Positions 1 to 60,437 of a DNA stretch of 64,000 nucleotides are shown here, piece by piece (within the stretch, counting starts at the first letter, position 1; each line of letters starts with the position of its first letter). Both the position numbers and the translations under genes were made by a program. The notes under the pieces are model-generated. The model saw only the letters and a list, made by a program, of their open reading frames with translations. It was not told where the DNA came from and did no database searches. Origin of the DNA: Limanda limanda (Eukaryota > Chordata > Actinopteri > Pleuronectiformes > Pleuronectidae); contig NC_083647.1 in assembly GCF_963576545.1 (NCBI RefSeq), positions 8,365,507 to 8,429,506 of the forward strand, read 5' to 3'.

Positions 1-735
1 AACGAGTGTGTGTTATGTATGAGGTGAAGTCGCTGAGGAATCGGCCGGCACGCGCTGCCGTGACTCGTCTCGTCCTTGCCAGCGTGCCCGGCGGACTGCC
101 CTCCTCCTTGTCAGCCATTGTACTGTATGTCACCGTCCAATTAACGTGACCCACCCCTTCATATCGAATTAACAAGGGTGATATGTGAGGAAACGTACCC
201 ACCTCCTTCATTAGAGACCCACCCCCTTCCCGCTCTGACACCTCGGCAACCCCCTGACCCCAGTTGCCATGACGATGCTGGGAGGATTGAGGGTCAGGAG
301 AGGGTCCCCTGATTCTCGTAACGACGCGTTACTTCCGCTCACCTATTCCCAGGTCTTAAAATAAAACCAGCGTTGTGTCCTGTCGTCCTCTCTGGCCTTC
401 TCGTGCCTAATGTCCGTGTCTCTCACTGCTCCTCCTCCTCTTCCTCCTTTTCCAACTTACCAAACATTCACGGCTGCCTGTATGTTTTTTTTTCAAATTT
501 GCTGACACCAGGATTCTGTTATTTTTGGCTAAATGTTAGGACGTCCTTGGAATCTATCTCAGCTTTGCTCAAATACACAAACATTATCCAAAGCTCTGGG
601 GTTGATACATTGTCCGTGTCAACCTACATTTTTAAAGGTACAAATCAAACTTTAAGTATCATCAATCTACAGTTTGAATGGACTGTAAATCTCAGGAGTC
701 TCTGTATTTAGATTTTTTTTTAAACTGCCCATCAA
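1..735. other. Intron of myt1l (part), no gene seen
   Basis: Downstream intron after the last visible exon. No continuation of the MYT1L protein was found here on the minus strand, and no other gene. The first 350 bases are GC-richer than the rest of the intron. A weak open frame on the plus strand (373-711) has no recognisable content. Confidence 0.6.
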
Positions 736-970
736 TACATTACACTTCATTTAGCTGACGCTTTTATCCAAAGAGAATTACAATACGTGCAATCAACCCC
801 GAGGGTACAAACCAAGAACAACAAGAATCAAGAAAGTACAATTTCTTGAAAAATAAAGCAAAACTACAAAGTGCTATAAGTAGACCTGCCGGAAGGGAGT
901 TACAGTAGTCTAGGCGTGAGATGACCAGGGCCTGGACCAGAACCTGCACTGCCTTCTGAGTGAGAAGGGT
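736..970 (-). mobile_element. Internally deleted L2-like LINE 3' fragment (copy A)
   Basis: Contains the fish LINE tail motif TTTAGCTGACGCTTTTATCC (plus-strand reading) at its low end and, on the minus strand, codons for QKAVQVLVQALVISRLDYCN from the end of a reverse transcriptase. The segment matches the copy at 24246-24990 at both ends but lacks several hundred bases of the middle: the sequence goes directly from ACTACAAAGTGCTATAAG to TAGACCTGCCGG. The element is dead. The high-end boundary is approximate. Confidence 0.75.
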
Positions 971-2365
971 CACAGCATCTAACTGGGGATCCAAGGATGT
1001 GCAAGCTTGACCGAGGAGATGCTTTGATTAAGCTTTTTTCAAAGAAATCTAAACTAAAGACATTAAATGATTAAATGACAACATTAACACGGTGCAACCA
1101 TCCAACTGAGGGTTCTATGACATCACTGCTGTGTCACGATCGTGTCCGAGGGATTTGACCGCAGCTGTGTATCAATTCAGGGGCTGCATCCTTCAGAGGC
1201 TGCATTTGAAGAGGAACTATGTCACAGTGTAATGTCTAAGTTTGAGTATCACGCTTCAACTTAACTTAACATCTAATGCTTCAAATGTACTGCAGCTCCG
1301 TTGCTATGCCGATCAAGGAAATCCGTCATAGACAAGACTGTCTCATATCGGTTTGCACGCAAAGGAGGCGTTCTCCATTGGCCGCATATAGACTGCGTCG
1401 TCCCTGAATTGTGACAAGGATCAGTCTCCTTTATTAAATAAATGTAATTCATTTCACACTTTCCATCAATGCACGTATCAATAAATCCAATGAGTAGACT
1501 GAGAGAAAGAGAAGCGAGCAGATAGACAGCCTGGAAAAACAAGGAGGCGAGAATGTATGAGTGTGTGAAGTTTCATTCAGAGAGAAAGGAACAGTGTGTG
1601 CCGTAAGGTGTTAGATGAAAGAAGAAGAAGAAGAAGAAGAAGAAATATCCTGATCTAAAATTCTGATCTGAAATCGGAGGTTTCCTGTCTTCCTGCCAGC
1701 ATCCTGCCTATCTGGCCCCTGAAGCACGAGAAGGACACACACTGAACTGAGATAGGACCAGAGCAGGGTCCCTTCGGGCATTTGTTGCATTGCTTTCCTT
1801 TTCCTCCTTTCTTTCCTCCTCTCCTCCGCCGTCAACATTAGCATTGAGCCGGCATTAGCCCTCTGCTGCATGAGTGCTCTCTCTCTCTCTCTCTTTCTGG
1901 CCCCTATTTCCCCGCTCAGCGTCTGGATGCAGATAACACAGTAGCACCGTCCCCCTTATCTCCTCAGAAATGACACGCTGGGCTCACGCCGTGTCAACCG
2001 CCGCTTCGTCCTGCTCCTATCTGATCCCTCGACAGAAAATAAAAAAACTACCCCGCCGAGCCCCGAGTGTAAGACACAGCCTTGGATCTTTAATGGGATC
2101 TCTGTGTGAGTGTGTTTATGTGTACATGTGGTGCGCACATCTGAAATCTCCCTATCTATGACAGTGTTCGCTGCCAACATCAGGATAATGAAGTCCGGAT
2201 CCAATCTGTCAGTGTTTTTTTTTCTTTGTGTGGCGACAGTATGAGGACAGAGTTAACACTCATGTGTCATTTGAGGCAATGTCTTTCTCTTACTTCCACC
2301 TAAACATGAGTTGATCTCATTTAACATTTACATCATGACAGGCATTCCAGTGTGCCGCCTCCTAC
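971..2365. other. Intron of myt1l with small simple repeats
   Basis: No gene seen. Holds a (GAA)n run at 1618-1644 and a (CT)n run at about 1877-1894. Open frames on either strand here carry no recognisable domain. Confidence 0.55.
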
Positions 2366-50753
<48,388 letters not shown>

Positions 50754-52152
50754 CTGCAGAGAAGCAACAAACAAGCTGTTCAACACACAACAGACAGCAC
50801 CGCAAAAAATGGGTCTTTCATTCGGGTTTGGGATTCTTTCAGCTTCACAGTGCTTTTCTCTTCCTGCTTGTCGAACAGGAATTTCACACCTGAATGTTGC
50901 AACGCTTAGACGCGACATGTCGTGCAGGTGAGCGAGTGACTGACAGTGTCTGTGTGAATGATGTGAGGAATTTAAATAAAAAGGAAAATCATCGCTTCAG
51001 ATGCTTTTTACCGATACAATCCCCCCTGCTGATTTTACATGAATGCATTGATGAAAAACTGAACGAAAAATAAAATCTACATTTAGACTCTGATTAGTCG
51101 TTAAAAAGGCATATGAGATTAACAATGACCTCACCCATGGACCTCAGGAGAGAGTTTTAGATTGTATATAAAACTAACAGGAAGAAGTTTGGATTTATTC
51201 CATCAGGCTGGTGAACAGTCCCAATGGGAGGCATGGTCACTTTATCTTGATGAACGCACTTCAACCTTATCCATCCTTGTAATTGTTTTTTATTTTATAA
51301 ATGTCTAATTCAAAAGAATCTTTTGTTTCTCTCCTGCTTGCTGCCTTGAACTGGCCCTTGTGGCAGCTCTACAACATTTCCGTTTATGTCTCAGCGAGTA
51401 ATTCATGGATCTAGATGTTGATGTTTAGGGGACTGATATTAATGACTGTGTGTAATAAAAAAAAGTATCAATTAAATGTGGTTTCTTAAGGAGACCTAGT
51501 GGAGGTATACACTTTACAGTTTATTTTTATCTCAGTAAATCTCTCTCTCTGTCCATCTTATCCATTTTTCCAACCGTTCCACCCATTAAGAGATTTCACA
51601 GATGTATTGAAGAAATGACATCATCCTGCATCAACTGTGAGGTTTCCATTTACTCTTTACGCTCCTCAGTATTCAAACCTTTTAGGCTCTTTACATGCCA
51701 CAGGAAGCATTAAAACCCACTTCTAGGTCTTCTTCTTCATGTATGTCAGACCTACACATCTTTCTAAAGGTGGGTCTATCCCCTTACCAACACATCATAA
51801 ATTGTTGAGGAGCCCCAGCGCCTCGGGACATCACTGTTATTTCCAGATGTCCCTAAATATTCGTACATGCTGCATTCGGAATATGACAGGGGCCGTGGTC
51901 CTGTTTGGATGTCTCTTTTTATTAAACATGATTTATTAACACCACACTTAGTGCACTGTAGAGCCCCTCAGCCCTAATGGTGTGTTACTTTATGAATGGC
52001 CATAAATGTTTCAACGGGAGAAAAATAAAATCATGAAAGGCAAGGATACCTTGTAAATCTTATTAGTGGAGCAGGGAGGGAACGACCGGGAGTATTTTTG
52101 GGGCGGCTGAGGATATTGTGTGGGTGTGTGAGAGGAAGCTCGGAATGTCCAC

Positions 52153-52153
52153 A

Positions 52154-52210
<57 letters not shown>
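52153..52210. repeat. (CA)n microsatellite
   Basis: About 28 uninterrupted CA units. Confidence 0.95.
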
Positions 52211-52212
<2 letters not shown>

Positions 52213-53942
52213 CTTCTGCATGATTTTCCTAGAACCTAAGGTAAAGGTAATGATATCACATTGAGCGCTATATATATATTACATGAAGTATAAATGGGGT
52301 TTCCATGGCAATTGAAATAAATAAGGAAAAAAAGGTTCTAATACAGAAAGAAACAGAGTGTTCTCGCTGTACGTGTATGTGTTCTTTAATACAGATGTTG
52401 CCTCATTGTGCTTCAAATACTAATCTTTAATTAATCTTCAAATTTCAACCTTGAGATTATTTTATTGTTTGTTTTTATTTTTCTATTTTAGTTGCTTTGC
52501 AAACCTCGCTGCAGCCCGAGCACTGGGGTGAAACTCTTTCTTTTTGTCATGGTTTGTAAGCTTTGACTTTCTCTAGGTGGAGCTCTCCTCGTACAGTAGA
52601 AGGTGGTGTTGCTGTGAACCTCCACATTTGTTAGAAATGCAAATCTTTCCAACAGCAGCCATTCACATGACAGTCAGGTTGAGAAATTAAGCTGCAAAAT
52701 GTGGTCAGCAATTCTATATTTGTTAATTCTGCTGATAATTACATTTAAATAGATTTATATGAGGGAGATCTCTTTGAGAAACTTTCTTTAAACTGAGAAC
52801 TTTGGTTTGAAACTAGTGAAAATTAAATGGCATTTTTTTTAAAGAACAAAAAGACTACCTGATTGCAGTATGATTCCCCTGTTATCTGTAAAATATTAAA
52901 TATCCATTGTGGACTAAAATATGTGACACACACACACACACACTAACACACACACAGCCTATCTGAAGCTGCCAGGCTCTCTCTGAGGGCCCCGGTTCTA
53001 AGCGAGTTCCGCATCACAACTGAACACAGTGTCAACAACAAGTGAATCCAGCAGCAGAATAAAACAACAGCAACAATAACGGTGGCAGCAGTGTAAGTCA
53101 TGTCGCCTCCTCTTCCTCCCCTCAAGGCTCCTCATGAGAGTTGGACCCGGGAAGCTTGCACGCCTCTGCAGCTCGCCATATGTTGGAGAGCCCTTCATTT
53201 TCGGCCTGCCCCCCCATCTCTCATTCTCCCTCCCTCCCTCTCTCGCTCACTCTCTCTCAGCGCCCCATGGGAAAATGTCACGGCTGTAATGAAGGTTAGC
53301 CTGCTTATTGAGGATTAGGAGGAGGCCCACTCCTTCTCTGTCTGTGTCTCAATTAGACCCCGGATCAATGGCATTACGGACCCAGATGAATAGCCACACA
53401 GTAATGGTCATGCTGCCTCCAAAAGTTGAGGTTGGTCGAGCAAATACATAAAATGATGCAAACTTCATTAGAAATTCTGCATGTTTTTTGTTTGTTTTTT
53501 ACCTCACAACCAGCAATTTTAATAAAAACTAGAATTGTGTATAACTCTGCCAAGGCCCAACAGTCCCCTTAATTTCACTCAAGCTGCAGCACATGTCACA
53601 TGATCAGTACTAATGTGTCAGATCTTTCAACATCCACACTCAAATTCAACAAGTTCTTCCTTGACCCTGACAGGATCCTTCTACTCAGTGCTAAAGTTGT
53701 GTTTTTATTGATGTGATTCAACATTTCATTTCACAAACGACCTCCACTGGGGTTCAGTTGTCATATTTAAAACGAACCAGCAGGTAATTCCATGAAAACA
53801 AACTTTTGAAGCTCATATTCCTGTTTCCCATTCTTTAGCCTCTAATTGTGCATGACAGAAATATCTGTAATTTGCATTCATGATTTTTTTATCCACTTGG
53901 CATATTGTGCAGCATATATTGTATAAGGATTTCATTCACTTT

Positions 53943-53944
<2 letters not shown>

Positions 53945-54006
<62 letters not shown>

Positions 54007-54034
54007 ACACACACACATACACACACACACACAT
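53945..54034. repeat. (CA)n microsatellite with TA interruptions
   Basis: About 45 dinucleotide units, broken by ATAC at three places, 50 bases before the hAT element. Confidence 0.95.
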
Positions 54035-54086
54035 GCATGAGGTGCAGGCTGATTTCAAATGCATCTGCTACAGTAAGCCTGTAGAC

Positions 54087-54973
54087 CAGGGGTGTCCAAA
54101 CTTTTTGTCCCGAGGGCCACATACAGAAAAAAATACCAAGGACTGGGCCACTCACGCCTCCACGCCCCCCTGCCCTGGAGCGGACTGTTGACAGTCGCGT
54201 CGCTCAGGGCGGGGGGGCGTGGCGTGGTGGCGTTCTGAGGGACAGCTAGCAAGTCAGCAAAGCAATTCACCGCCAGACCACTAGGTGGAGTGACGTTTTT
54301 TGTTGAAGACAACCTTAGAGACACCTTCTTTGTGTGTGGCAGTCTTTGTCGACTGTTTATTACTTTTTCTGGAGGACAAATTTGTCCCTGATCTTTCTAC
54401 ACAGCTTCGTACACTCGTCGACCTGCAAACCGACGTCAGCCGAGATCTCCTTCCAGGAATTGCAGGTCATCTGCGTGTCCTTGTATTTAGTCAGTGACGG
54501 GTTATACAAGTGGTCATACTTTCAGATCTCTTCTGCCAAGTGCTCTTCTATTTGGTCCATATCCATTCTTCTAAATTTTCCTTGGTTTCTGCCGGTATTA
54601 TGGGGCATGAAACCGGAAATATGACTCTAGAAAGGATGTAGTTAGCGGACCAATCACAGCCTTGCGGGCTGCGTGAGGCTTGCGTAGCTTTGTCGTATAG
54701 TTACAAAAATTGGTGAATGCACGCAAGCACGAAAGAAGGGGCACGCAAGCACGCAAGGGCTCTTGCGTGCTTGCGTGCCCCTTCTTGCGTGTCTCTGAAA
54801 ACGCAGAAGCATGCACCCGCCTCTCCCCTGTCGAAGAAGCCTGGCCCCATAAAGCAAAACAAAGTGCTTTAAGTAAGTGCCATTTTAGCTCTACTAAATT
54901 TTGAGTTTCAAAAAAAAAAAAGACATTGATGCGGGCCACAGTTGGCCCGCAGGCCGTAGTTTGGACACCCCTG
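54087..54973 (-). mobile_element. Complete non-autonomous hAT element (887 bp) with perfect 8-bp target duplication
   Basis: Terminal inverted repeats CAGGGGTGTCCAAACT at both ends; further in, GAGGGCCACA near the left end is mirrored by TGGCCCGC near the right end. The flanks are CTGTAGAC at 54079-54086 and again at 54974-54981: an exact 8-bp target site duplication, diagnostic of the hAT superfamily. Inside are a decayed MADF-domain coding segment (separate entry), a strong hairpin at about 54739-54792 and a stretch near the right end that resembles the tail of the local LINE family. No transposase remains, so it must have been moved by a relative. The intact ends and duplication suggest a fairly young insertion. 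Confidence 0.88.
54360..54566 (-). pseudogene. MADF-domain coding fragment inside the hAT element
   Basis: From an ATG at 54566 the minus strand reads MDMDQIEEHLAEEI, a TGA stop at 54524, then KYDHLYNPSLTKYKDTQMTC, NSWKEISADVGLQV and KLCRKIRDKFVLQKK, ending at tandem stops from 54362. The spacing of LY, Y+D...W..I, and W/C..+R+KFV is the MADF (Adf-1 myb-like DNA-binding) pattern. The internal TGA could come from a CGA arginine codon by a CpG transition, since Arg or Lys is usual there. MADF proteins occur as host factors and as accessory proteins of Harbinger transposons; hAT elements do not usually code for one. The source is unknown. Confidence 0.7.
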
Positions 54974-56918
54974 CTGTAGACCAAAGTGTTTAAATCAGCA
55001 CCATGTGGAATTCTCTCAGACGACAGAGCTCATCGCAGAATAAATGCATGTTGTGATTTGAATGTGGAAACGCAGCTAAACTTTTTATGCAGTTCACACA
55101 TGAGGGGAAAAAAGCAGCTGTGTGTGTTTATGTGTGTGTGTGTCTGTGTGAGGGAGTGTATGCGTATTGATCCTACAGTCATCAGCACAAGAATCACATG
55201 TAAATTGCCCGTTGTTGTTGTTATTAGTGCGTCTTTATGATTAGACGGGACACAAGAGCGCCACCAGACACCGACAAATTGAAGAGGGTTCTCGCTCTTT
55301 GATAGAGAAGAATCAGGATATTACTGAATGAAGCGCGATAAGAAATGCAGCGAATATTGTGTTATGAACTGAGACATAAAACTAGAATTTTGCACGTGTG
55401 TGTGTGAGAGTGTGCGTGCGCGTGTGTGTGCGCTCTTATCGTTTTGCTGGTGAGGAAGGAGGGAGGGGGGAGGGGGGAGGGGGGGGGCTTAGACATCTGT
55501 CACAACAATTCACATCGTTATCAGTTTCCCTTTGTTTTCACCTTGAAGTTTTGGGAGAATGCATTTCCAGCATATGGCGCCCAACAACCCCACCCTCCTC
55601 CTCCACGCACACACGCGCACACACACACACCCATTGGTATTCCATACAGTGTAGCAATGGGGAGCCAACTAAACTCCGCTGGCATTATCATATTTCACTG
55701 CGAATACGTATTTACGCCATGCATCATCGTGACAGTAAACATGTGTGCCAAACCGGAGCTAAGTGCATCTGAATTAGCGTGAAGGGCTGCAGAGATAGCA
55801 TCTGAGTGGGCGCTGAGAGAGAGAGAGAGAGAGTGAGAGAGACAGAGTGAGAGAGAGGGAGACGATCAGAGTGAGACGGAGAGCAAGCGTGATAAAGAGA
55901 CAGTGAAATCTGGCGAGCGATTCCCAACTAGTATGGTAAACGGCTTCGGTGGGTGACGGCTCCAGAACGTTAAGGAGTGAGAAGCTGTGATGTGAATACA
56001 ATACGAGTATTTATCAGCCGGCGCAGTGAGGTCAGAGTGCAAGGATTAAACTCAGGTGTATTTATAACTGACTGGATTGTCACAGAGCCTGAGTGGACCT
56101 GAGGTTGTTGCATTGCCCTGTATCTTTGAAAACTGCATTCACTACATAAGAATCAATGTAATTGCTATTGGAGGTCAGAACTTAAGAGTGTTTTTGTCAA
56201 GAGAAATCAGAAATTCAAATGATTGTGCAGTATGTTTCTACATCTAAATAAGCTCATAGGAAGCCCTGTCGGCTGCAAGGATTTGTTTTATTTCTAAAGC
56301 CTGTGACTCAACCTTTGACCTTCCACTTAAATAACTGTCATTACTGACAGCAGACTAGCTGGATCATCAAAATAAATCACATAACGACCAAGGAAGCCAG
56401 CGGTGAATGTGTTCTCAGTGGTTTTGCTGCTTGTAAGAACTGCCGAAAGTATTAGCCTCTGATAGCCACATGCTAGGTGAAGAAGTCGAAGTGCTTAGAC
56501 AATTGTCAAATTCTTTACCACGGACACGAGACTGTCTGTAACATGTGTGTTTAATCACAGGTGTCTGGTCGGGTCACGGGTTATATGTTAACAGATTCAT
56601 ATTGGTCCAGATTTGACTTGGATTTAATTGTGGGTAGAGGAACAGGTTTCGTACAAACCTCAGAGGTTTGCTAACAGATGACCTTTACAGGCTGTGGACT
56701 GAGTTACACTGTTTATACTGTTTAACTATGGCGCCCTTTTAAAATTCATTTTATTTACCTGTTAGTGCAATATGCAGTGTTTTCTGAAACTGATTCCATC
56801 ACATAAATAATTCAAAAATCTTTATGAAAAGCTAATTTAACATGCAAATCTGAGGCAGAACCAGAAAAGACGATTACAAAGTTACACTTTTGATGAGTTA
56901 TGTTGAAACAAACTCTAC

Positions 56919-57032
56919 CTGAAATGGTTTGGGGTTGAGACAGCTCTCTGGTCCAGTCCTCTGCTTCCACTGGGACCGAGTGAAGTTCAGCTGGATGGGA
57001 ACGGCTCACCACATCTCCTCCACAATCATTTT
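56919..57032 (-). other. myt1l: Probable non-coding 5' exon of myt1l with a short uORF
   Basis: A 114-nt segment with a strong acceptor (long pyrimidine tract ending TCTATGCAG at 57033) and a good donor (TTTCAG|GTAGAG at 56918). It sits about 6 kb upstream of the ATG exon, on the same strand and in the position expected for a MYT1L 5' UTR exon. Joined directly to the ATG exon its open frame is not continuous with the main frame, so it would be untranslated leader. It contains a tiny uORF, ATG at 57029 to TGA at 57006, of seven codons plus stop. Inference from splice signals and place only; other 5' exons may lie between or upstream. Confidence 0.45.
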
Positions 57033-57681
57033 CTGCATAGAGGGCAGAAGAAAAAGAGGACGGTGAACATACATCATTAAAAATCATTTGCAGAACAATC
57101 ACATTCACACGCAGCCATGACGGGATTGGAAATTTCCTCCTCTCCTTTTTGACTGCGGAGCTCATGAATAGTCATATACCATCAGCTATGCGGCACACGC
57201 CAAAAAACCCAACGTCGATTTCCGCCATAACAACGGCCGCTTGCCGCGTGCGACAGGCTTGGCAACATGGGGTAATTAGCTAGATCTATCATCTTCTGCA
57301 GGAAGTGGGGGACAAATATAGCTAATGATCCGTGCCTGCCTTCATGATTTCCCTCCTCAGCTCTCCATCCTTCGCTGAGTTGGAGGGGAGGGGAGGGACA
57401 GGGGAATGGGTGAGTTAAGGGGGTCGATGTCCCACCTTGTCACAAAAAAAGGTGAAATAACCGCACACAGAAAGAGAAAAAGGCAGATGGAGAAAAAAAG
57501 GGAGTGTGAGTGAAAATGTGCATTCAGTATCTGCCTGAGTGCTCTGCCTGTCTTTGTTTCTCTCCATCCGCTGCTGCTAATTGAGCGAATGTATGGGAGA
57601 GAACAGATGAGGTGCCGATAGTGTATAGGGACCATCACACAGAATGAAGGCCCCCATAGGGAGCATACCAGATGGCCCATA

Positions 57682-57736
57682 ACACACACACACACACACC
57701 ACACACACGCACGCACGCACGCACGCACGCACGCAC

Positions 57737-57807
<71 letters not shown>
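57682..57807. repeat. (CA)n / (CGCA)n compound microsatellite
   Basis: CA run, then about seven CGCA tetranucleotide units (57707-57738), then about 35 CA units. Alternating purine-pyrimidine throughout. Confidence 0.95.
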
Positions 57808-57814
<7 letters not shown>

Positions 57815-58499
57815 ATTCCCAATCTGTCCCAAAGCAGCTCAAATAAAAACAATAGCTGGTCCCTCAGGACACACACCACCACAGGCGTACAGTGAGTGTT
57901 CAGGGTGCCTGTTGTGTGTTATGTAAAAAAAGGAGCGCGGGTGGTTTTTAGAGCATAAGCGGACTTTACTTTTAACCAGCAGGGGTTCTCTTTCTACCCC
58001 TTCATCACACACATACACAAACACCTCAGCTCTTTTTGTTTCTGTCCATTTCCTTTGTAGTGGGAATAATGAGCAAGGCAAAGTTGGAAACAGCCTGTGC
58101 GAGTTGCAAGGGGACAGTGGAAAACAACTTTGAAAAGGCCTATTAACGTGAAACCCTAATGCAAAACAATGGCCCACTCAAAGTATATTTTACATGGTAC
58201 AGCTACAGATGTGCCGTCTTTCATGCTTTTTGAAAAACGGCGTCAGAGGTTTGGTTTGTATTTGATTAAAGGCGCTGGTGCAGCCCGAAAGCACTTACAT
58301 TAATTTACTAGAATTACCATCCAGCGGCTCCAAGCCTCCGCCAACCTGTGAAGCTGCAGTTTACATCTTCGCCCGTCCAGCTTCATAAAATACATGTGGT
58401 TAAGACTTTGAGGGAATAAAAGGTGTTGCGTGTATTTTTGTTGTTGTTGTCACATTGAGATAAAGCACAAAAAATTCAAAAAGTCAAATTCCTTGCGTG

Positions 58500-58620
58500 T
58501 GTTCATTCAACACAAAGCTGTGGATGTGACAGCAGACAATGCTTCAAAAAGGGAGGTTGCTGAAAAGAAGCAAGACATCATAAAAGCTGGATGCTTCACA
58601 TGCGCCTTGAACAACCGTAC
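58500..58620 (+). pseudogene. hAT transposase core fragment
   Basis: The plus strand reads HKAVDVTADNASKREVAEKK followed by IIKAGCFTCALN. This matches the order of the hAT transposase segment around the TDNA catalytic motif and the following GCFAHTLN motif. Only about 40 codons are recognisable; the open frame around it (58430-58783) has unrelated content at its end. Confidence 0.45.
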
Positions 58621-59160
58621 AGCTCCATACAATCAGGATAGTTTCAAAGTGGAAGGACACCAGATTCCCCCTTCTTCTGATTTATGGTGTGAAGTTATGG
58701 TGGTGAAGTCGACCCAACACCTTTATGACCTTAAAATGTCAGGAGTTCATCATTTTATCCGGTTAAACATCGGTGGGAAATGATGCCATTAAGTTCCTGA
58801 GAAATCGTGTTCAGAAGAATGCGATGGATGGACAGACTGATAGATGGATAGATGGATGTAGGGATGGAGAGATGGATGGATGGACAAACCAAACAAGCCT
58901 CTGGCCACATTTGTCAGTATCACAATAATATATAAGTGCGACAAAGTTTAAGTGAAGTTTGACATGTGTAACAGTTATATTGTGTTATAAAATTATAAAA
59001 AGCTCCTTTTCTACTGGTTGAAAAAACACTTACATCTGGCTTTTGTCTGGAAAATGGGGCATTACTCTATCTATCTATTTAATAAAACCCAGTGTAAATT
59101 ATGTTTATAACTCAATTTGTTGCATAATTTCACCTGCTTGTACCTCATAAAATACAAACC

Positions 59161-59179
59161 GCACACACACACACACCCC

Positions 59180-59211
<32 letters not shown>
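59161..59211. repeat. (CA)n microsatellite
   Basis: CA run interrupted by a C stretch near 59177. Confidence 0.9.
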
Positions 59212-59215
<4 letters not shown>

Positions 59216-59353
59216 CACTAATCCATGGCCCCTTGGTCATTCTAATCAGCGTGTATGTGATGGGTCTGTCCTCTGATGAAGGTCTTCATGTGGAGGCTGA
59301 TGACAAATCACAGCTCTCTGACTCCTCATCAGGACACGGCCCACACTCCCCTG

Positions 59354-59356
<3 letters not shown>

Positions 59357-59397
<41 letters not shown>
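59357..59397. repeat. (GT)n microsatellite
   Basis: About 20 uninterrupted GT units. Confidence 0.95.
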
Positions 59398-59398
<1 letters not shown>

Positions 59399-59643
59399 AC
59401 AGGAAAAAGGAGAGGCGAAAATGACAAATGGCTAGAGTCTGATGGGACAACATAAAAAGCAGACAAAGATACAGCACAACTTGGAAATTCAAAATGTGTG
59501 AGTGTGTACTTTGTGTGAGTGTGTGTGTGGTTGGTATTCTAGTCATGGAGTTGCAGTGCTAGTCTGTTTCAGCACCAAGGACAGTGACAGACAGAGCAAA
59601 CACACTTGCGGTCTCCTTTTCTTCTTCTCTACTGAGAATTCTA

Positions 59644-59646
<3 letters not shown>

Positions 59647-59674
<28 letters not shown>
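59647..59674. repeat. (GT)n microsatellite
   Basis: About 14 uninterrupted GT units followed by GA-rich sequence. Confidence 0.9.
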
Positions 59675-59677
<3 letters not shown>

Positions 59678-59839
59678 AGTGAGAGAGAAGTGATATTTTC
59701 TCACAGTCTATTCCTTGGAGAAAAGAGGGGACTATGCCTGTGCTTTACTGGGCTCCTATATCTATCAAAGCCAGAGAGCATACCGTAAATAGCCTGGAAA
59801 GACTGGCTGCTCTGGCACACCCTCCTACCCACACACAAG

Positions 59840-59876
<37 letters not shown>

Positions 59877-60163
59877 GACTCATATGACTGTAATGAAAAC
59901 CCTATTGTATAGTTACATACGCTGCATTAAGGAAGGGAGGCAGTGATGTCCGCTGTGACATATTCTTTGACACATACTGTACATGACAGGCATTTTAGAA
60001 ACACACCCTCACATAGACATGTGCGCAAGCACGCAGGCACACACACAAAAGAAATCAAACCCATCATATAGAGAAACACATACGGCACATGAGGACAAGG
60101 GGGCACACACATATATGCACATGTTACAGGAGATACACATGCTTTATTCATGTGATGTGCGTG

Positions 60164-60165
<2 letters not shown>

Positions 60166-60222
<57 letters not shown>
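60166..60222. repeat. (CA)n microsatellite
   Basis: About 28 uninterrupted CA units. Confidence 0.95.
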
Positions 60223-60224
<2 letters not shown>

Positions 60225-60389
60225 GGCAATCTCCTTCTCCCAGGCTCTGAGAGTGACTGGGGCTGCCTGACCTACATTCTAGCAGATATGTATATACAGG
60301 CAGAGAGGAGATGAAATCTCTCTCTCCATTGCTCTGCCGCTCTCTGTTCCATATTCTGTGTTCTTTTCAGTGCCTGTATATTGCCTCTT

Positions 60390-60402
60390 GGACACACACA
60401 CA

Positions 60403-60434
<32 letters not shown>

Positions 60435-60437
60435 CAC
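60390..60437. repeat. (CA)n / (CGCA)n microsatellite
   Basis: CA run with several CGCA units, the same composite form as at 57682. Confidence 0.9.

Larger units (their letters stand above)
50754..56918. other. 5' intron of myt1l upstream of the ATG exon
   Basis: Non-coding, with long CA repeats (52153-52210, 53945-54034), the hAT element at 54087-54973 and several TG-rich runs. No protein gene seen. Further short 5' UTR exons could hide here and cannot be recognised without transcript data. Confidence 0.6.
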
